A stretch of 64,000 nt of DNA from Hippopus hippopus. Its lineage: Eukaryota > Mollusca > Bivalvia > Cardiida > Cardiidae. The number at the start of each line of letters is the position of its first letter. Position 1 is the first letter of the stretch. Made by a program: the position numbers and the translations under genes. The DNA is taken from assembly GCA_946811185.2 (NCBI GenBank), contig OX328096.1, positions 68,509,345 to 68,573,344 of the forward strand, read 5' to 3'. Below are positions 18,844 to 26,879 of the stretch, piece after piece. The notes below the pieces were generated by a model. That model made no database searches. It was not told the DNA's origin and worked only from the letters and a program-made list of their open reading frames with translations.

Positions 18844-21824
18844 AAAAAATTGTTTAATAAAATCTTATCTCAAAAGCCAACCCATGTCAGATCCCATATT
18901 TCTCCCGACCAAAACCTATTTCAAATAACAAATCTGAAACTTCTTTTCATTCTTTTGGGCTATAGATATTGCTAATTTATTGATTTAAATAATACCAGCA
19001 TTCTCTCCTTTCCCACAATGTTTTCAAAAGGCCTCTTCCTACCGGTCATTAAAACTAATGATTGTGTGGTATAGGGTTAACACAGTGCGTATAAAAAAAT
19101 ATCTATGTTCACTTTTGAGAACAGCATAGATTCAGATAAAACAGCATGTTATGCATCATATCTTACAAAATATCAGATATTGTACATTAGATCCTAGATC
19201 ACAGCATGCAGTCTGATCTTTAATCTTCACTGTCTGATCTCCTGAGTGATTCTGTCAAAATCAGCCTAAAATTTCATTCATTTTAGTCATTTTCTACTTT
19301 CTATTTTGTCCATTTTCTTTATCTAGGGGATAATTCTTTTGGTTCTGTGCAAAACTCTTTAACTCTTTGCCACACAATCCCAAGTTTTAATGACTCCAAG
19401 GACTACAAGGATAGGGCCTTATGAAAACATTGCGGGAAAATGAGAAAATGCTGGTAACCAGCATTTTCTCCTTTTCCCACATTGTTTTCTACCCTTTCAA
19501 ATAAAAGTTTCCTTGAAGGGATAGAAAACATTATGAAACAAGAGGGCCATGATGGCCCTGAAGTCGCTCACCTGAGCCTTTTGATCAAACACAACCCATT
19601 TCCAATCTCTTCAGAGATAATAAGACAAACACTCTGACAAACACTCATTAGTATTGGGCTTACAAATATGGCCTCTAGAGTGCACACAAGCTTTTTCTAG
19701 AATTTGTCTCAGCAGCCTACTTGACATGTAGAAATTATCCAGACATACATTCCGACAAACTTTCATGAGTATTTGAGAGAAAATGTGGCCTGTAGGGTGC
19801 ATAAAAGGTTTTTCCGAGACTTGACCTAGTGACCTAGTTTTCTATCCAACATGACCCATATTCATACTAGTCTAAGATATTATCAAGACAAACATTCAAA
19901 GCAAATTTAAAGATTATTGGACTGAAAATGTGGCCTCTAGAGCGTAGACACGGTTTTTCAAGGATGAAACTTGGTGACATAGTTTTTATTCCGCTTGACC
20001 CATTTTCAAACTCATGCAAGATATCATCAAGACAAACATTCTAACAAAAGTTTAAAGAATATTGGACTGTAATTATAGTTTAAAAGGTTTTTCCAAGATT
20101 TGACATTGTGACCTAGTTTTTTAATCCAATATGACCCATTTTCATACTAGTCTAAGAAATTATCAAGACAAACATTCTGACCAAATTTCCAGATTATTGA
20201 ACTGAAAATGTGGCCTGTAGAGCTTATATAAGGTTTTTCTAAGATTTGACTTGATGACCTAGTTTTTGACCTGACATGATCCATTTTCAAACTCATCCAA
20301 GCTAATATCATGACAAACATTCTGACCAACTTTAAAGAGCATTAAACTGAATGAATGAATGAATGAATGTTGTTTTATGGCACATCGACAACTTTGGTCA
20401 TTTAGTGGAATTGTTTAAACCGAATAAAGTTTGAATACATTAATGATAATAAAGGAATTGAATTAAGAAGTATTATGTGTGATCTTAATATGCATAAAGG
20501 GCATTATTGGGTCACAGGGCAATCCCTATCTACTCAACAGTTTTAAATGATAAGAGTTAAAGCATTAAACTGAAAATGTGGCTTCTGGAGCGTACACAAG
20601 GTTTTTCAAAGATTCGACCTAGTGACCTAGTTTTTGACCCCACATGGCCCACTTTCGAACTCGTCTGCGATATAATCAAGACATTCTGACCAAATTTCAA
20701 GAGTATTGGAAAGAAAATGCGGCTTCTGAAGCATACACAAGGTTTTTCTAATATTTGACTTAGTGACCTAGTTTTTGACCCAACATGGCCTGTTTTCAAA
20801 TTTGTCAGCGATATCATCAAGACAAACATTCTGACCAACTTTCAAGAGTTTTGGAATGAAAATGTGGCCTCTAGAGCGTACACAAGGTTTTTCTAAGATT
20901 TGACCTGGTGACCTAGTTTTTGACCCGACATGGCCCATTTTCAAACTCCTCTGAGATATCATAAAGACATACATTCTGACCAACTTTCAAGAGTATTGGA
21001 CTGAAAATGTGGCCTCTAGAGCGTACACAAGGTTTTTCTAAGATTTGACCTGGTGATCTAGTTTTTGACCTGACATGGCCCATTTTCAAAATCCTCTGAG
21101 ATATAATCAAGGCAAACATTCTGACCGAGTTTCATGAGTATCGGACTGAAAATATGGCCTCTAGAGCATACACAAGGTTTTTCTAAGATTTGACCTGGTG
21201 ACCTAGTTTTTGACCTGACATGACCCATTTTCGAACTCGTCCGAGATATCATCAAGACAAACATTCTGATTAAGCTTCACAAGAATTGGACTGAAAATGT
21301 GGTCTCTAGAGTGTACACAAGGTAAAAGTTGACGACGGACGCCAGACACAGCACGATCACAATAGCTCACCCTGAGCACTTTGTGCTCAGGTGAACTAAA
21401 AAGTATACAAGCTTGTTTCCAGCATTTCTCCTTTTCCAACAGTGTTTTCAAAAGCCTTCTGTCTCAGGGTTGTAAAAACTTTGGACTCTTTGGCTAAGGG
21501 TCAATAAATAGATAACTCTTAAAACATTGTGTTAAAAAGAAAAGTTGATCATGATAAACTATTTCTTTTTGGGGGCAATTTTTAAAGTACTCTGCTATAA
21601 GACAAAGAGACGTGGTTAGCAGAAAAAGACAAAGAAATATGACAGTTAATTTGTAAGCACAAACCATCTTCGATGTGACAAGGAAGATTATGTTCAAATA
21701 TGAGCCGTCCTGTCAAATCTCTTGCATCTTGCCTGAAAGGAATGGTCACTGGAACACACAGGGCAGATTCATGGTCCTTTGTTCTGAATGTATAGACGAA
21801 ATCCTTTTCCACTGAAAGCGGCAT
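13311..21824 (-). CDS. C12orf4: C12orf4 (FERRY3) orthologue, 5' half of gene, three coding exons
   Basis: Joining 21824-21665, 17278-17133 and 13492-13311 on the minus strand gives about 163 residues in one frame. They follow the N-terminal third of the roughly 550-residue animal C12orf4 protein, which is known as a subunit of the FERRY complex, a Rab5 effector on early endosomes that carries mRNA. Matching blocks recalled from the human protein are the FVYxF start, GRLxxxHxLPCxIE, GEIDLDKL, and the strongest one, VYHSLIHSPALETLLNLEH. Phases agree: exon 1 ends in phase 1, exon 2 starts with two bases and ends in phase 0, exon 3 starts in phase 0 and ends in phase 2. The two introns (4.4 and 3.6 kb) are filled with MITE-A copies and one composite element. 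No later exon was found between 1 and 13310. No stop or frameshift is seen, so I read it as a live gene cut by the window. Confidence 0.9.
13539..13740 (+). mobile_element. MITE-A copy
   Basis: GTTTACCAAACAATCAATAG to GGTAAAGACTTAAA; perfect hairpin arms except an extra base each side. Lies in intron 2 of C12orf4, 50 bases from exon 3. Confidence 0.85.
13737..13956 (-). mobile_element. MITE-A copy
   Basis: TTAAACTGTATCCAGACAAC to CAGTTTGGTTAA; hairpin diverged. Shares TTAA with both neighbours. Confidence 0.82.
13952..14170 (-). mobile_element. MITE-A copy
   Basis: GTTAATTCTTTACCACCACA to TGTGTGATAAAGTA; hairpin with several mismatches. Confidence 0.82.
14177..14413 (+). mobile_element. MITE-A copy
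   Basis: TTAGCTCATACTCACACATT to GTGGTACAGAGTTAAC; hairpin at 14235-14302. Shares TTAA with the next copy. Confidence 0.85.
14410..14638 (+). mobile_element. MITE-A copy, full length, near consensus
   Basis: TTAACTCTTTACCACAAAAT to TTTGGTAAAGAGTTAA, 229 bp, hairpin arms nearly perfect (14464-14532). A good reference copy. Confidence 0.95.
15010..15415 (-). mobile_element. MITE-A copy split by a SINE
   Basis: TTAACTCTTCAACAGACTAC to 15059, then the SINE, then GACCAAAGTGAAAGCATTTG onward. The 16 bases before and after the SINE are near-duplicates. The hairpin is mostly lost. Confidence 0.8.
15060..15316 (+). mobile_element. tRNA-related SINE
   Basis: The head resembles a tRNA with box B-like GTTTGCGGGTTCAATATTCC, body GGTGTGAGAAAGCCAGGAAA, tail GTTAAACTCCATTGCAAACA with (CAAA) repeats. 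Flanked by GTCCAAACTGAAAACG and GACCAAAGTGAAAGCA, an aged target duplication. Confidence 0.8.
15425..15546 (-). mobile_element. MITE-A fragment, hairpin and right part
   Basis: GGATGGAAAACATTATAGGA, hairpin tip GCCAGTTACCAGC, end CTCAGGGTTATCTGGATTGT. Confidence 0.7.
15548..15763 (-). mobile_element. MITE-A copy
   Basis: CAAAGAACAAATTTTAGACT to GGACTGTTTGGGTGATTGTTTAA; good hairpin at 15645-15705. Shares TTAA with the next. Confidence 0.85.
15760..15989 (-). mobile_element. MITE-A copy
   Basis: TTAAATCTTTACCAAGCAAC to TTTGGTATAATTAA; the loop is altered (GCTGAAAACCAAAATT). Confidence 0.88.
15986..16216 (+). mobile_element. MITE-A copy, opposite orientation to its neighbour
   Basis: TTAATCCTTTACAAAACAGT to TCGTACAGAGTTCAAC, perfect hairpin (16040-16104). 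It shares one TTAA with a copy facing the other way. Confidence 0.88.
16318..16360. mobile_element. MITE-B fragment
   Basis: AAGACTGCAGAGAACATGCAG then ACTGATCTTTGATCTG; a diverged palindrome. Confidence 0.5.
16513..16703 (-). mobile_element. MITE-A copy, left TTAA lost
   Basis: TACCAAACAGCAATATTATA to TTTGGTAAAGGTTAA; right arm diverged. Shares TTAA with the next. Confidence 0.82.
16700..16914 (-). mobile_element. MITE-A copy
   Basis: TTAACCCTTTATCAAGCGAC to GTGTGGTAAAGGTTTAA; the tip is lost, leaving AGTAGAAAAAGCATTTTCTT. Confidence 0.85.
16911..17030 (+). mobile_element. MITE-A fragment, broken inside the hairpin
   Basis: AACATTGTGGCAAAACAAGA on the left and TTTTTTGCCACAGTGTTTCA on the right enclose unrelated sequence. 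ACAAGAG resembles the composite-element head, so this may be a scar; weak. Confidence 0.45.
17133..17278 (-). CDS. C12orf4: C12orf4 orthologue, second coding exon
   Basis: This 146-bp exon lies between acceptor GAAATCTAG (17280-17279) and donor CAG|GTGACA (intron from 17132). It encodes 48 residues beginning LTTKLQEFILHE and ending DDWDHAFTQ, with GEIDLDKL in the middle. This matches the family segment that follows LPCxIE. The predicted peptide is acidic and helical. It is too short for a simple ORF scan but is certain from phase and homology. Confidence 0.88.
17335..17563 (-). mobile_element. MITE-A copy, full length
   Basis: TTAACTCTTTATTGAATAAC to TTTGGTTAAGAGTTAC; hairpin at 17442-17508. 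It starts 57 bases upstream of exon 2 of C12orf4. Confidence 0.9.
17605..17853 (-). mobile_element. MITE-A copy
   Basis: AGTATCTCTTTATGGACAAT to GTCGGCAAAGGTTTAA. AAAATTCTATAGACAGCAAAATTTTG is a small internal duplication. The tip is diverged. Confidence 0.8.
17850..17897 (-). mobile_element. MITE-A end fragment
   Basis: TTAACTCCTTACCACGCGAC to TTCCAAATTTAAAG only; shares TTAA with the previous copy. Confidence 0.65.
17898..18724. other. Stretch without recognised genes or repeats
   Basis: Intron 1 DNA. TGACGTCATTTTTGACGTCA near 18556 holds two CRE-like sites. A (TAA)n tract is at 18707-18723. Short minus frames at 18155-18513 are not protein-like. Confidence 0.4.
18725..18890. mobile_element. 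Inverted-repeat element with poly-C/poly-A centre
   Basis: Arms of 39 bp (CTGACATTCGTTGGCATTTG and CAAAAGCCAACCCATGTCAG at the ends, GATAAGATTTTATTAAAC inside) enclose 89 bp including about 23 C then 16 A. Confidence 0.8.
18993..19081 (-). mobile_element. MITE-A fragment, right half
   Basis: Starts at the hairpin centre (TACCAGCATTCTCTCCTTTC) and ends GTGGTATAGGGTTAAC. Confidence 0.75.
19183..19245. mobile_element. MITE-B fragment
   Basis: TAGATCACAGCATGCAGTCT then GATCTTTAATCTTCACTGTC. Confidence 0.5.
19358..19509 (+). mobile_element. MITE-A copy, right end missing
   Basis: TTTAACTCTTTGCCACACAA start, near-perfect hairpin (19424-19490). It is cut at CCTTTCAAATAAAAG by the next piece. Confidence 0.85.
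19537..21397 (+). mobile_element. Composite element T2 with exact 145-bp tandem core
   Basis: Head ACAAGAGGGCCATGATGGCCCT then GTCGCTCACCTGAG. About eleven units follow, the last four at an exact 145-bp step (CACAAGG at 20881, 21026, 21171, 21316). Tail has ACGACGGACGCCAGACAC then hairpin CTGAGCACTTTGTGCTCAG and GTGAACT. Head CTCACCTGAG and tail CTCAGGTGA are inverted. A SINE-like piece interrupts it at 20351. No protein; the 66-93 residue minus frames are unit shadows. Confidence 0.9.
20351..20571 (-). mobile_element. SINE-like insertion in T2 with target duplication
   Basis: GCATTAAACTGA occurs just before (20339-20350) and just after (20572-20583). Read on the minus strand the insert ends TGTGCCATAAAACAACATTC plus (ATTC)n, a typical mollusc SINE tail. 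Confidence 0.8.
21665..21824 (-). CDS. C12orf4: C12orf4 orthologue, first coding exon
   Basis: The ATG at 21824-21822 opens MPLSVEKDFVYTFRT, placing the conserved FVYxF seven residues in, close to the known family start. The exon encodes 53 residues ending LPCHIED and leaves one base before the donor G|GTTTGT (intron starts 21664). Upstream the frame is open but lacks an ATG. AACTTACAG ending near 21833 looks like an acceptor, so this exon probably carries a short piece of 5' UTR joined to an upstream non-coding exon. The completed codon with exon 2 is Asp, as expected from the family. Confidence 0.9.
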
Positions 21825-21834
21825 TGGTCTGTAA

Positions 21835-22025
21835 GTTTGGCCTGAAGAGACTTTGTACCAGAAATGTCCGATTTGTATTCTAGAAATACTTAAGGTGGAT
21901 TTTTACATATTATCTACTGGTTCTTGGTCTGCTGCCTCATGAAGTCCCTTGACACCATAGATCTTTATAAAAGGTGAAACCGTCTCTGAAATACATAAAA
22001 TGCATTACATATTAACACTATACAT
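21835..22025. other. Probable upstream intron or 5' UTR of C12orf4
   Basis: No repeat or coding signal seen; lies directly upstream of coding exon 1. Confidence 0.3.
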
Positions 22026-22240
22026 GTACCAAATGATAAAATTCTAGGACCTATCCAAATTCAAAGCATTTTCATTTCATTAATTCAATGTCCTCACATT
22101 ATTGGATTTGTCATTGAAGGGATAGAAAATGTTGTGGGAAAAGGAAAAGGAAAAGTTGCTGGTTACTGGCATTTTCTCCTTTTCCCACAATGTATCAAAA
22201 GCTTTCTTTCTCAGGATCAATAAAACTGCTTTCTCTGGTT
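22026..22240 (-). mobile_element. MITE-A copy with expanded arm
   Basis: ACCAAATGATAAAATTCTAG start; the left arm carries an extra GGAAAA unit (GGGAAAAGGAAAAGGAAAAG), the right arm is normal. Confidence 0.78.
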
Positions 22241-23770
22241 TTCATGACCTTGAGAGAGCTATTGCAAATAATTTGGAAAAAGGAAACAAGAGCGGCAAAT
22301 TGTTGCAAGATACGCCCGTCCCACCGCCAGGGGGGATAAAAATTGTAAAGGGCAGGTAGAGGAAAATAGTGCAGTAGAAATCACGTAAGTGATTGAAATA
22401 GGCATGAATGTCTCCTCTAATGTTAAGGAAACATGCATGTAAAGTTTCAGGTCATTCCAACATGAAAAGACAAAATTATATTGTAGAGAAGCATGAAAAG
22501 CTGTAATTCGTACCAGGAAGAGTTATGGTTCTTGTGCACTGCACTCCGTAATTTTTCAACAATCATGCATACCAAATTTGAAGATGTTCAGACTAGAGAT
22601 GACAAAGTTATATTTCGGACAAGCAGAAAATGCTGTAAAAATGACGATCAAAGGGAAATAACTCAAAGACAGCACAAGGTAGAGTTATGGTTCTTTCGCA
22701 CTGCACTCCGTATTATTGCAACAAAAACAAATGCCAAGTTTCAAATCAATCAGACTGGAGATGACAAAGTTAAGCTCCGTACAAAGAACTGGATTGTAAA
22801 AATGAAGAACAAAGTGGAATTACTCAAAATCTGCTAAGTAGAGTTATTGTTCTTGTGCACTGTACTCCGTAATATTGCAACAAACATGTATGCCAAATTT
22901 GAAGTCGTTCTGACTTGAAATGACAAAGTTTTATTCCAGACAAGCACTAAATGCTGTAAAAATGACGATCAAAGGGAAATAACTCAAAGACAGCATGAGG
23001 TAGAGTTACAATTCTTGCGCACTGCACTTCCAAATATTGCAACAAATAAACATACCATATTTCAAGTCATTCCTACTTAAGATGACAAAGTTATGCTCCG
23101 GACAAGCAAGAAATGCTATAAAAACGAAGATCTAAGGGGGAATAACTCAAATTCTTGCTAGGAAGAGTTATGGTTCTTTTGCACTACGCTCCGTAATTTT
23201 TCAACAATCATGCATACCAAATTTGAAGATGTTCAGACTAGAGATGACAAAGTTATGCTCCGGACAAGCAGAAAATGCTGTAAAAATGATGATCAAAGGG
23301 AAATAACTCAAAGACAGCAAGAGGTAGAGTTATGGTTCTTTTGCACTGCACTCCGTATTATTGTAACAAACACAAATGCCAAGTTTAATGTCAATCGGAC
23401 TGGAGATGACAAAGTTATGCTCCAGACAAGCAGAAAATAATGTAAAAATGACGATCAAAGGGAAATAACTCAAAGACAGCACGAAGTAGAGTTATGGTTC
23501 TTTCGCACTGCACTCCGTATTATTGCAACAAACACAAATGCCAAGTTTCAAGTCAATCGGACTGGAGATGACGAAGTTATGCTCCGGACAAAGAACTGGA
23601 CGCCGCCCACCCGGATGCCAGTAAGCCATGGGTGATCCCATAATATGCCCCGTCTTTGACGGGCGTATTAAAAACTACCTGTTACCATCATTTTGCACTT
23701 TTCCTACAATGCTTTCTCCCCTATAAAGGACAAATTCAATCCTCTTAGGATCATGTTACAGATTACTGCA
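22241..23770 (+). mobile_element. MITE-A copy split by composite element T3
   Basis: The left piece TTTTCATGACCTTGAGAGAG stops in the arm at TTTGGAAAAAGGA (22284). The right piece from 23671, AAAACTACCTGTTACCATCA, continues the hairpin and flank to about 23770. Confidence 0.75.
22285..23670 (+). mobile_element. Composite element T3 with 162-bp tandem core
   Basis: Head AACAAGAGCGGCAAATTGTT, then CGCCCGTCCCACCGCCAGG. The core repeats GACAAGCAGAAAATGCTGTA at 22618, 22779, 22939, 23101, 23263, 23425 and 23587 (160-162 bp apart), each with GGTTCTTTTGCACTGCACTC. Tail CGCCGCCCACCCGGATGCCA and GCCCCGTCTTTGACGGGCG. Same build as T1/T2 with unrelated unit. The 114- and 76-residue frames are unit shadows. 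Confidence 0.88.
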
Positions 23771-24155
23771 GAAGACAGCTATGAAAGACATCATGGAGAA
23801 AGAAGAAAATGGTGGTTACCAGCATTTCTTCCTTTTCCCATATTGTTTTCTACTATTTCAAAGATGAATTCAATCATCTGGGTCCATACCCACAAACCAT
23901 TCTGAGCAACATTGTCAGGCTTATTCTTCAAAATTTTCTGAATTTGAAAGTAATACAACTTCTGATTGGCTAAACCATTTGGTTTAGCCAATCAGAAGCT
24001 GTGTTATTTTCAATTTTAGAAAATTTGAAGAATAAGGCTGCTAACGTTCTTGAGAACAGTTGGTGAATATGGACCCTGAGCAACATGGTGTGTAGGCTTT
24101 TAATGCTTTCAATGTTGACAAATCTAAACTTTTAACTTCTGGTAACCATTTAAAT
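23771..24155 (+). mobile_element. MITE-A copy split by a palindromic element
   Basis: Hairpin tip at about 23815, flank to AATTCAATCATCTG at 23880, then the H2 element, then GCAACATGGTGTG and AATGCTTTCAATGTTGACAA. Confidence 0.78.
23881..24075. mobile_element. Palindromic element H2, intact copy
   Basis: Arms of about 95 bp from GGTCCATACCCACAAACC to GGTGAATATGGACC, inner part TTCTGATTGGCTAAACCATT and its complement. CTG flanks both ends, a likely 3-bp duplication. Related copies are at 33790, 52009, 52096, 52288, 54231 and 62213. Confidence 0.82.
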
Positions 24156-24372
24156 AATCTAAAAGACTACAAAATCGTTGACTTGTCCAGACCAGACGGA
24201 TTTGCAGAAGGCAAAGAATTAGGTATGACTCAAACTATGGGATTTGTCTTTGAATAGGTAGAAAACATTAAGGAGAAAGTGAAAAACCAACATTTTCTCC
24301 TTGTCCCATGTTTTGGAAAGCTATCTTCCTTGTAACCATGGAATCCTATATATGGTAAAGATTTCAATAATT
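24156..24372 (-). mobile_element. MITE-A copy, diverged
   Basis: TCGTTGACTTGTCCAGACCA, GTATGACTCAAACTATGGGA, short hairpin, end ATATGGTAAAGATTTCAA. Confidence 0.75.
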
Positions 24373-24837
24373 TGTTCTAATTGGTGTCTAGACAATCTAG
24401 AACATATGACACATCCTAAATGAAAAATTGACTAGACTATCAAATATCAGGGAGAGAGTGGTGATAGAAGCATAAACGAAAAAAAGATTTTTAATCTCAT
24501 GAGAGATTGACTAGACCATTAAATATCAGGGGAAAGAAGGTGATATAAAAGTAAAAGAAAAAATATGTAACAAGAAATATCTTTAAAAAAGAAAGATAGT
24601 GTAAATTTGCCTGCAAATAGGCAGGGGCCCTCGAATAAATATGTATACATTCTTGACCAATCACAAATTTCTGTTTATTCTACCTTCTGAGTAAATGTGC
24701 CTTTAATCTTCTTTAATATTTCATTACAATACTAAAAACCAACGTAACATAGCGGTGTCGGTGGCATTGGCGATTCTCAACTATGAGCTTACTTTCCTTC
24801 AAGCCTGCTGGACTGATACTGATTTTGAAAAAGCAAA

Positions 24838-24906
24838 ATAAACAATTTAGCGTCATTTTGGCGTCGCGTGAATGTCGCGTGTATTTTGTTACGGCGCGAC
24901 GTTGCA
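24838..24906. promoter_or_regulatory. Short CpG cluster 3 kb upstream of C12orf4 exon 1
   Basis: About nine CpG lie within roughly 55 bases (GGCGTCGCGTGAATGTCGCG). The surrounding 24690-24990 shows no recognised repeat or convincing protein. It could belong to the C12orf4 promoter, less likely than 25240-25430. Confidence 0.18.
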
Positions 24907-25239
24907 TTATGCTAAAATGTAGTAAGAGCTTGAACGCTCTTACACTCCCCTCAATGAAATTACACAATTTCATATATGAAAAGCAATTATGATTAAGAAA
25001 GAAATGTTAAAACGCATTTTGCTGAAAGGTAGAAAACTTACAGCGTACAGCTATATAAATATCATATTAACTTCACATGTCTTATTCTGCACTGATTAAA
25101 GTTAACCATGAACATGAGATTAGTTGTCAAATACCTTTCTAAGCATTTTATACAAATTTACAACCCTTCTTTAATTTGAGCCTTCCAATAAACAGAGCCT
25201 TGTAATCGGTTTTACTGCTTTTGAGTCCTTTGTTTTTAC

Positions 25240-25430
25240 CACACAACTACGCACATGCCCGTCTCGGCCAGTTTTGGCGTCTTCCACTACACCCATAGGC
25301 CACTGTCCCCTTGAGACCTTCTCGTCGGCTAACAAACGTCATCAACACGTAGATTGCGGGTTGATCTCTGCCATTTTTGTCGTTTTTGCAAGGTAGGTAA
25401 GTATTCTCTAACCCACTGTCTCCAGAATAC
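25240..25430. promoter_or_regulatory. CpG-richer segment, possible promoter or 5' UTR exon
   Basis: This stretch has clearly more CpG than its surroundings and no repeat match. On the plus strand it ends in AAGGTAG|GTAAGTATT, a consensus 5' splice site near 25393. It lies 3.4 kb upstream of the first C12orf4 coding exon. In vertebrates that gene shares a head-to-head promoter region with a neighbour, so a bidirectional promoter here is a reasonable guess. No transcript evidence. Confidence 0.25.
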
Positions 25431-25639
25431 ATTGACCAAGTATTGAATAAGCACTTTTAGAAATGAAGAAAAGTGTCTGACAAGAAATAAATCAAATTTC
25501 AAGTATAAAGGTTTTATCCTGACCCACTGTTTCTTGGAATTTGGACTCTCAACTTTTCTAAATGACACCACAAATCTAAATGTTTGGCTTCTTTTATTCA
25601 TTTGAATGGGAGCTCAATGACCCCAAAATAAGAACATCT

Positions 25640-25862
25640 AGGAAAAAAACCTGAAGTATGTTTATTCTTATAGCCACTTTCACAACTATATTTGCCTTTG
25701 CAACTAATTAGATTAAGATCAGACTGTCACTTAACAACATGACTGCAGTCTAATTTTTTATCTACCCTGTCCACTTTGCATACTGTTGACAAATGCAACC
25801 TTGAAACTGCACATATTTGGATCAAGACAGAAAATGTCAGTTGAGTTTATTCAATGCTTAAC
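25640..25862. mobile_element. MITE-B copy
   Basis: AGCCACTTTCACAACTATAT start, palindrome GATCAGACTGTCAC/GACTGCAGTC around 25708-25750, ends at the TTAA shared with the next MITE-A. Confidence 0.65.
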
Positions 25863-26081
25863 TTTTTACCACACAATCAAGACTTTTAATAACTTTGAGC
25901 AAGAAGCATTTTGAAAACATTGTCAGAAAAAAAAAAATTAAAACCAGCATTTTCTCCTTTCCCACAAGGTTTTCTACCTTTTCAGAGACAAAATCCACAA
26001 TCTGACCAACATACAATTTGTCATCTGTAAAAGCTTTCAATTTAAACAATTTTAAAATTTTGTTCTTTGGTAAAGAGTTAA
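25859..26081 (+). mobile_element. MITE-A copy, full length
   Basis: TTAACTTTTTACCACACAAT to TTTGGTAAAGAGTTAA; left arm tip corrupted by an A run. Confidence 0.9.
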
Positions 26082-26085
26082 AGAG

Positions 26086-26308
26086 TTAACTTTTTACCAA
26101 ACAACAAAATTCTAGAATAGTCCAAAGCAGTTGCAGACTACAAAATAAATGGGACTCAAAAATCAAAATTTGTTTTGGAAAGGGTAGAAAACATTGTGGA
26201 AAAAGGAGAAAATGCTGGTTACCAGCATTTTCTCCTTTCCACACAATGTTTTCAAAGGGCCTTTTCTTTAGGGTCATTAAATCTCAGGATTGTGTGGTTA
26301 AGGGTTAA
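26086..26308 (-). mobile_element. MITE-A copy, full length
   Basis: TTAACTTTTTACCAAACAAC to GTGGTTAAGGGTTAA, 223 bp, strong hairpin at 26190-26252. Five bases from the previous copy. Confidence 0.92.
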
Positions 26309-26430
26309 ACAAGCTGTTATAAGCAATAGTCCCTTTATCTCTAACAAATTACTAAATTGTGTCTTTCCCTCATTTTCCAACACTGTTGCAAAAGGCTTAC
26401 TTCCCTAAACTGGATATTAACATGGATGAA
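26305..26430. mobile_element. MITE-A fragment, badly decayed
   Basis: TCATTTTCCAACACTGTTGC and AAAGGCTTACTTCCCTAAAC recall the right flank of a minus copy. Confidence 0.4.
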
Positions 26431-26457
26431 GCAGGTATTTTAATGTTGATTTAAATT

Positions 26458-26548
26458 CTTTAACCTTTCCACACAATTCGAAGTTTTAACATCCCTGAGA
26501 AAGAAAGCTTTTGAAAACATTCCAACAATGTTCTCTACCCTTCCTTAA
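26458..26548 (+). mobile_element. MITE-A copy with symmetrically shortened hairpin
   Basis: CACACAATTCGAAGTTTTAA left part, then GAAAACATTCCAACAATGTTCTCTACCC. Equal lengths of both inner arms are gone. It ends at TTAA joining MITE-B. Confidence 0.78.
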
Positions 26549-26739
26549 CCCTTAAAAGCTCCTTTCACAACTGTAATTGTCTTTGCAACCAGTGTAGATT
26601 AAGATCAGGCTGCACAAAACGTGCAATAACTATGATCGTTGATCTACACTGTCTGCTTTGCAGAAACACTTCAGGCAAAAGTAACCTTGAAATTATGATT
26701 CTTTGGGGCCTATTACTACGTCTGTGTTCTAAGGGTTAC
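26545..26739. mobile_element. MITE-B copy, nearly full length
   Basis: TTAACCCTTAAAAGCTCCTT to TTCTAAGGGTTAC; palindrome GATCAGGCTGCACA then GTGCAATAACTATGATC, partly decayed. Confidence 0.75.
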
Positions 26740-26879
26740 ATAAAGTTCAATTTTTGAGTCACATTTATTTTGTCATCTGCAAATGCTTTTAATTTATGTA
26801 AGTGTAAAATTCTGTTATTTTGTAAACGGTTAAAAGCACAAGTATACAAGAAAGCCATACTAGAAAAACCACCCTAACA

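Larger units (their letters stand above)
19510..21504 (-). mobile_element. MITE-A fragment split by composite element T2
   Basis: The left piece TTCCTTGAAGGGATAGAAAA ends inside the arm (ACATTATG, 19535). The right piece resumes at 21398 with AAAAGTATACAAGCTTGTTT and CAGCATTTCTCCTTTTCC, ending GGCTAAGGGTCAA. Confidence 0.75.
24373..25639. other. Stretch mostly without recognised content
   Basis: ATTGACTAGAC plus CAAATATCAGGG occur twice about 80 bp apart (24427, 24507). Two CpG-richer segments are listed separately. No repeat family or exon identified otherwise. Confidence 0.4.

Noticed and set aside
20557..21264. Series of 66-93 residue minus-strand frames with LEKPCVRSRGHIF
   Set aside because: One frame of the 145-bp unit of composite element T2; no start, no splice context.
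22493..23440. Frames with DDKVMLRTSRKCCKNDDQRE
   Set aside because: Shadows of the 162-bp unit of T3.
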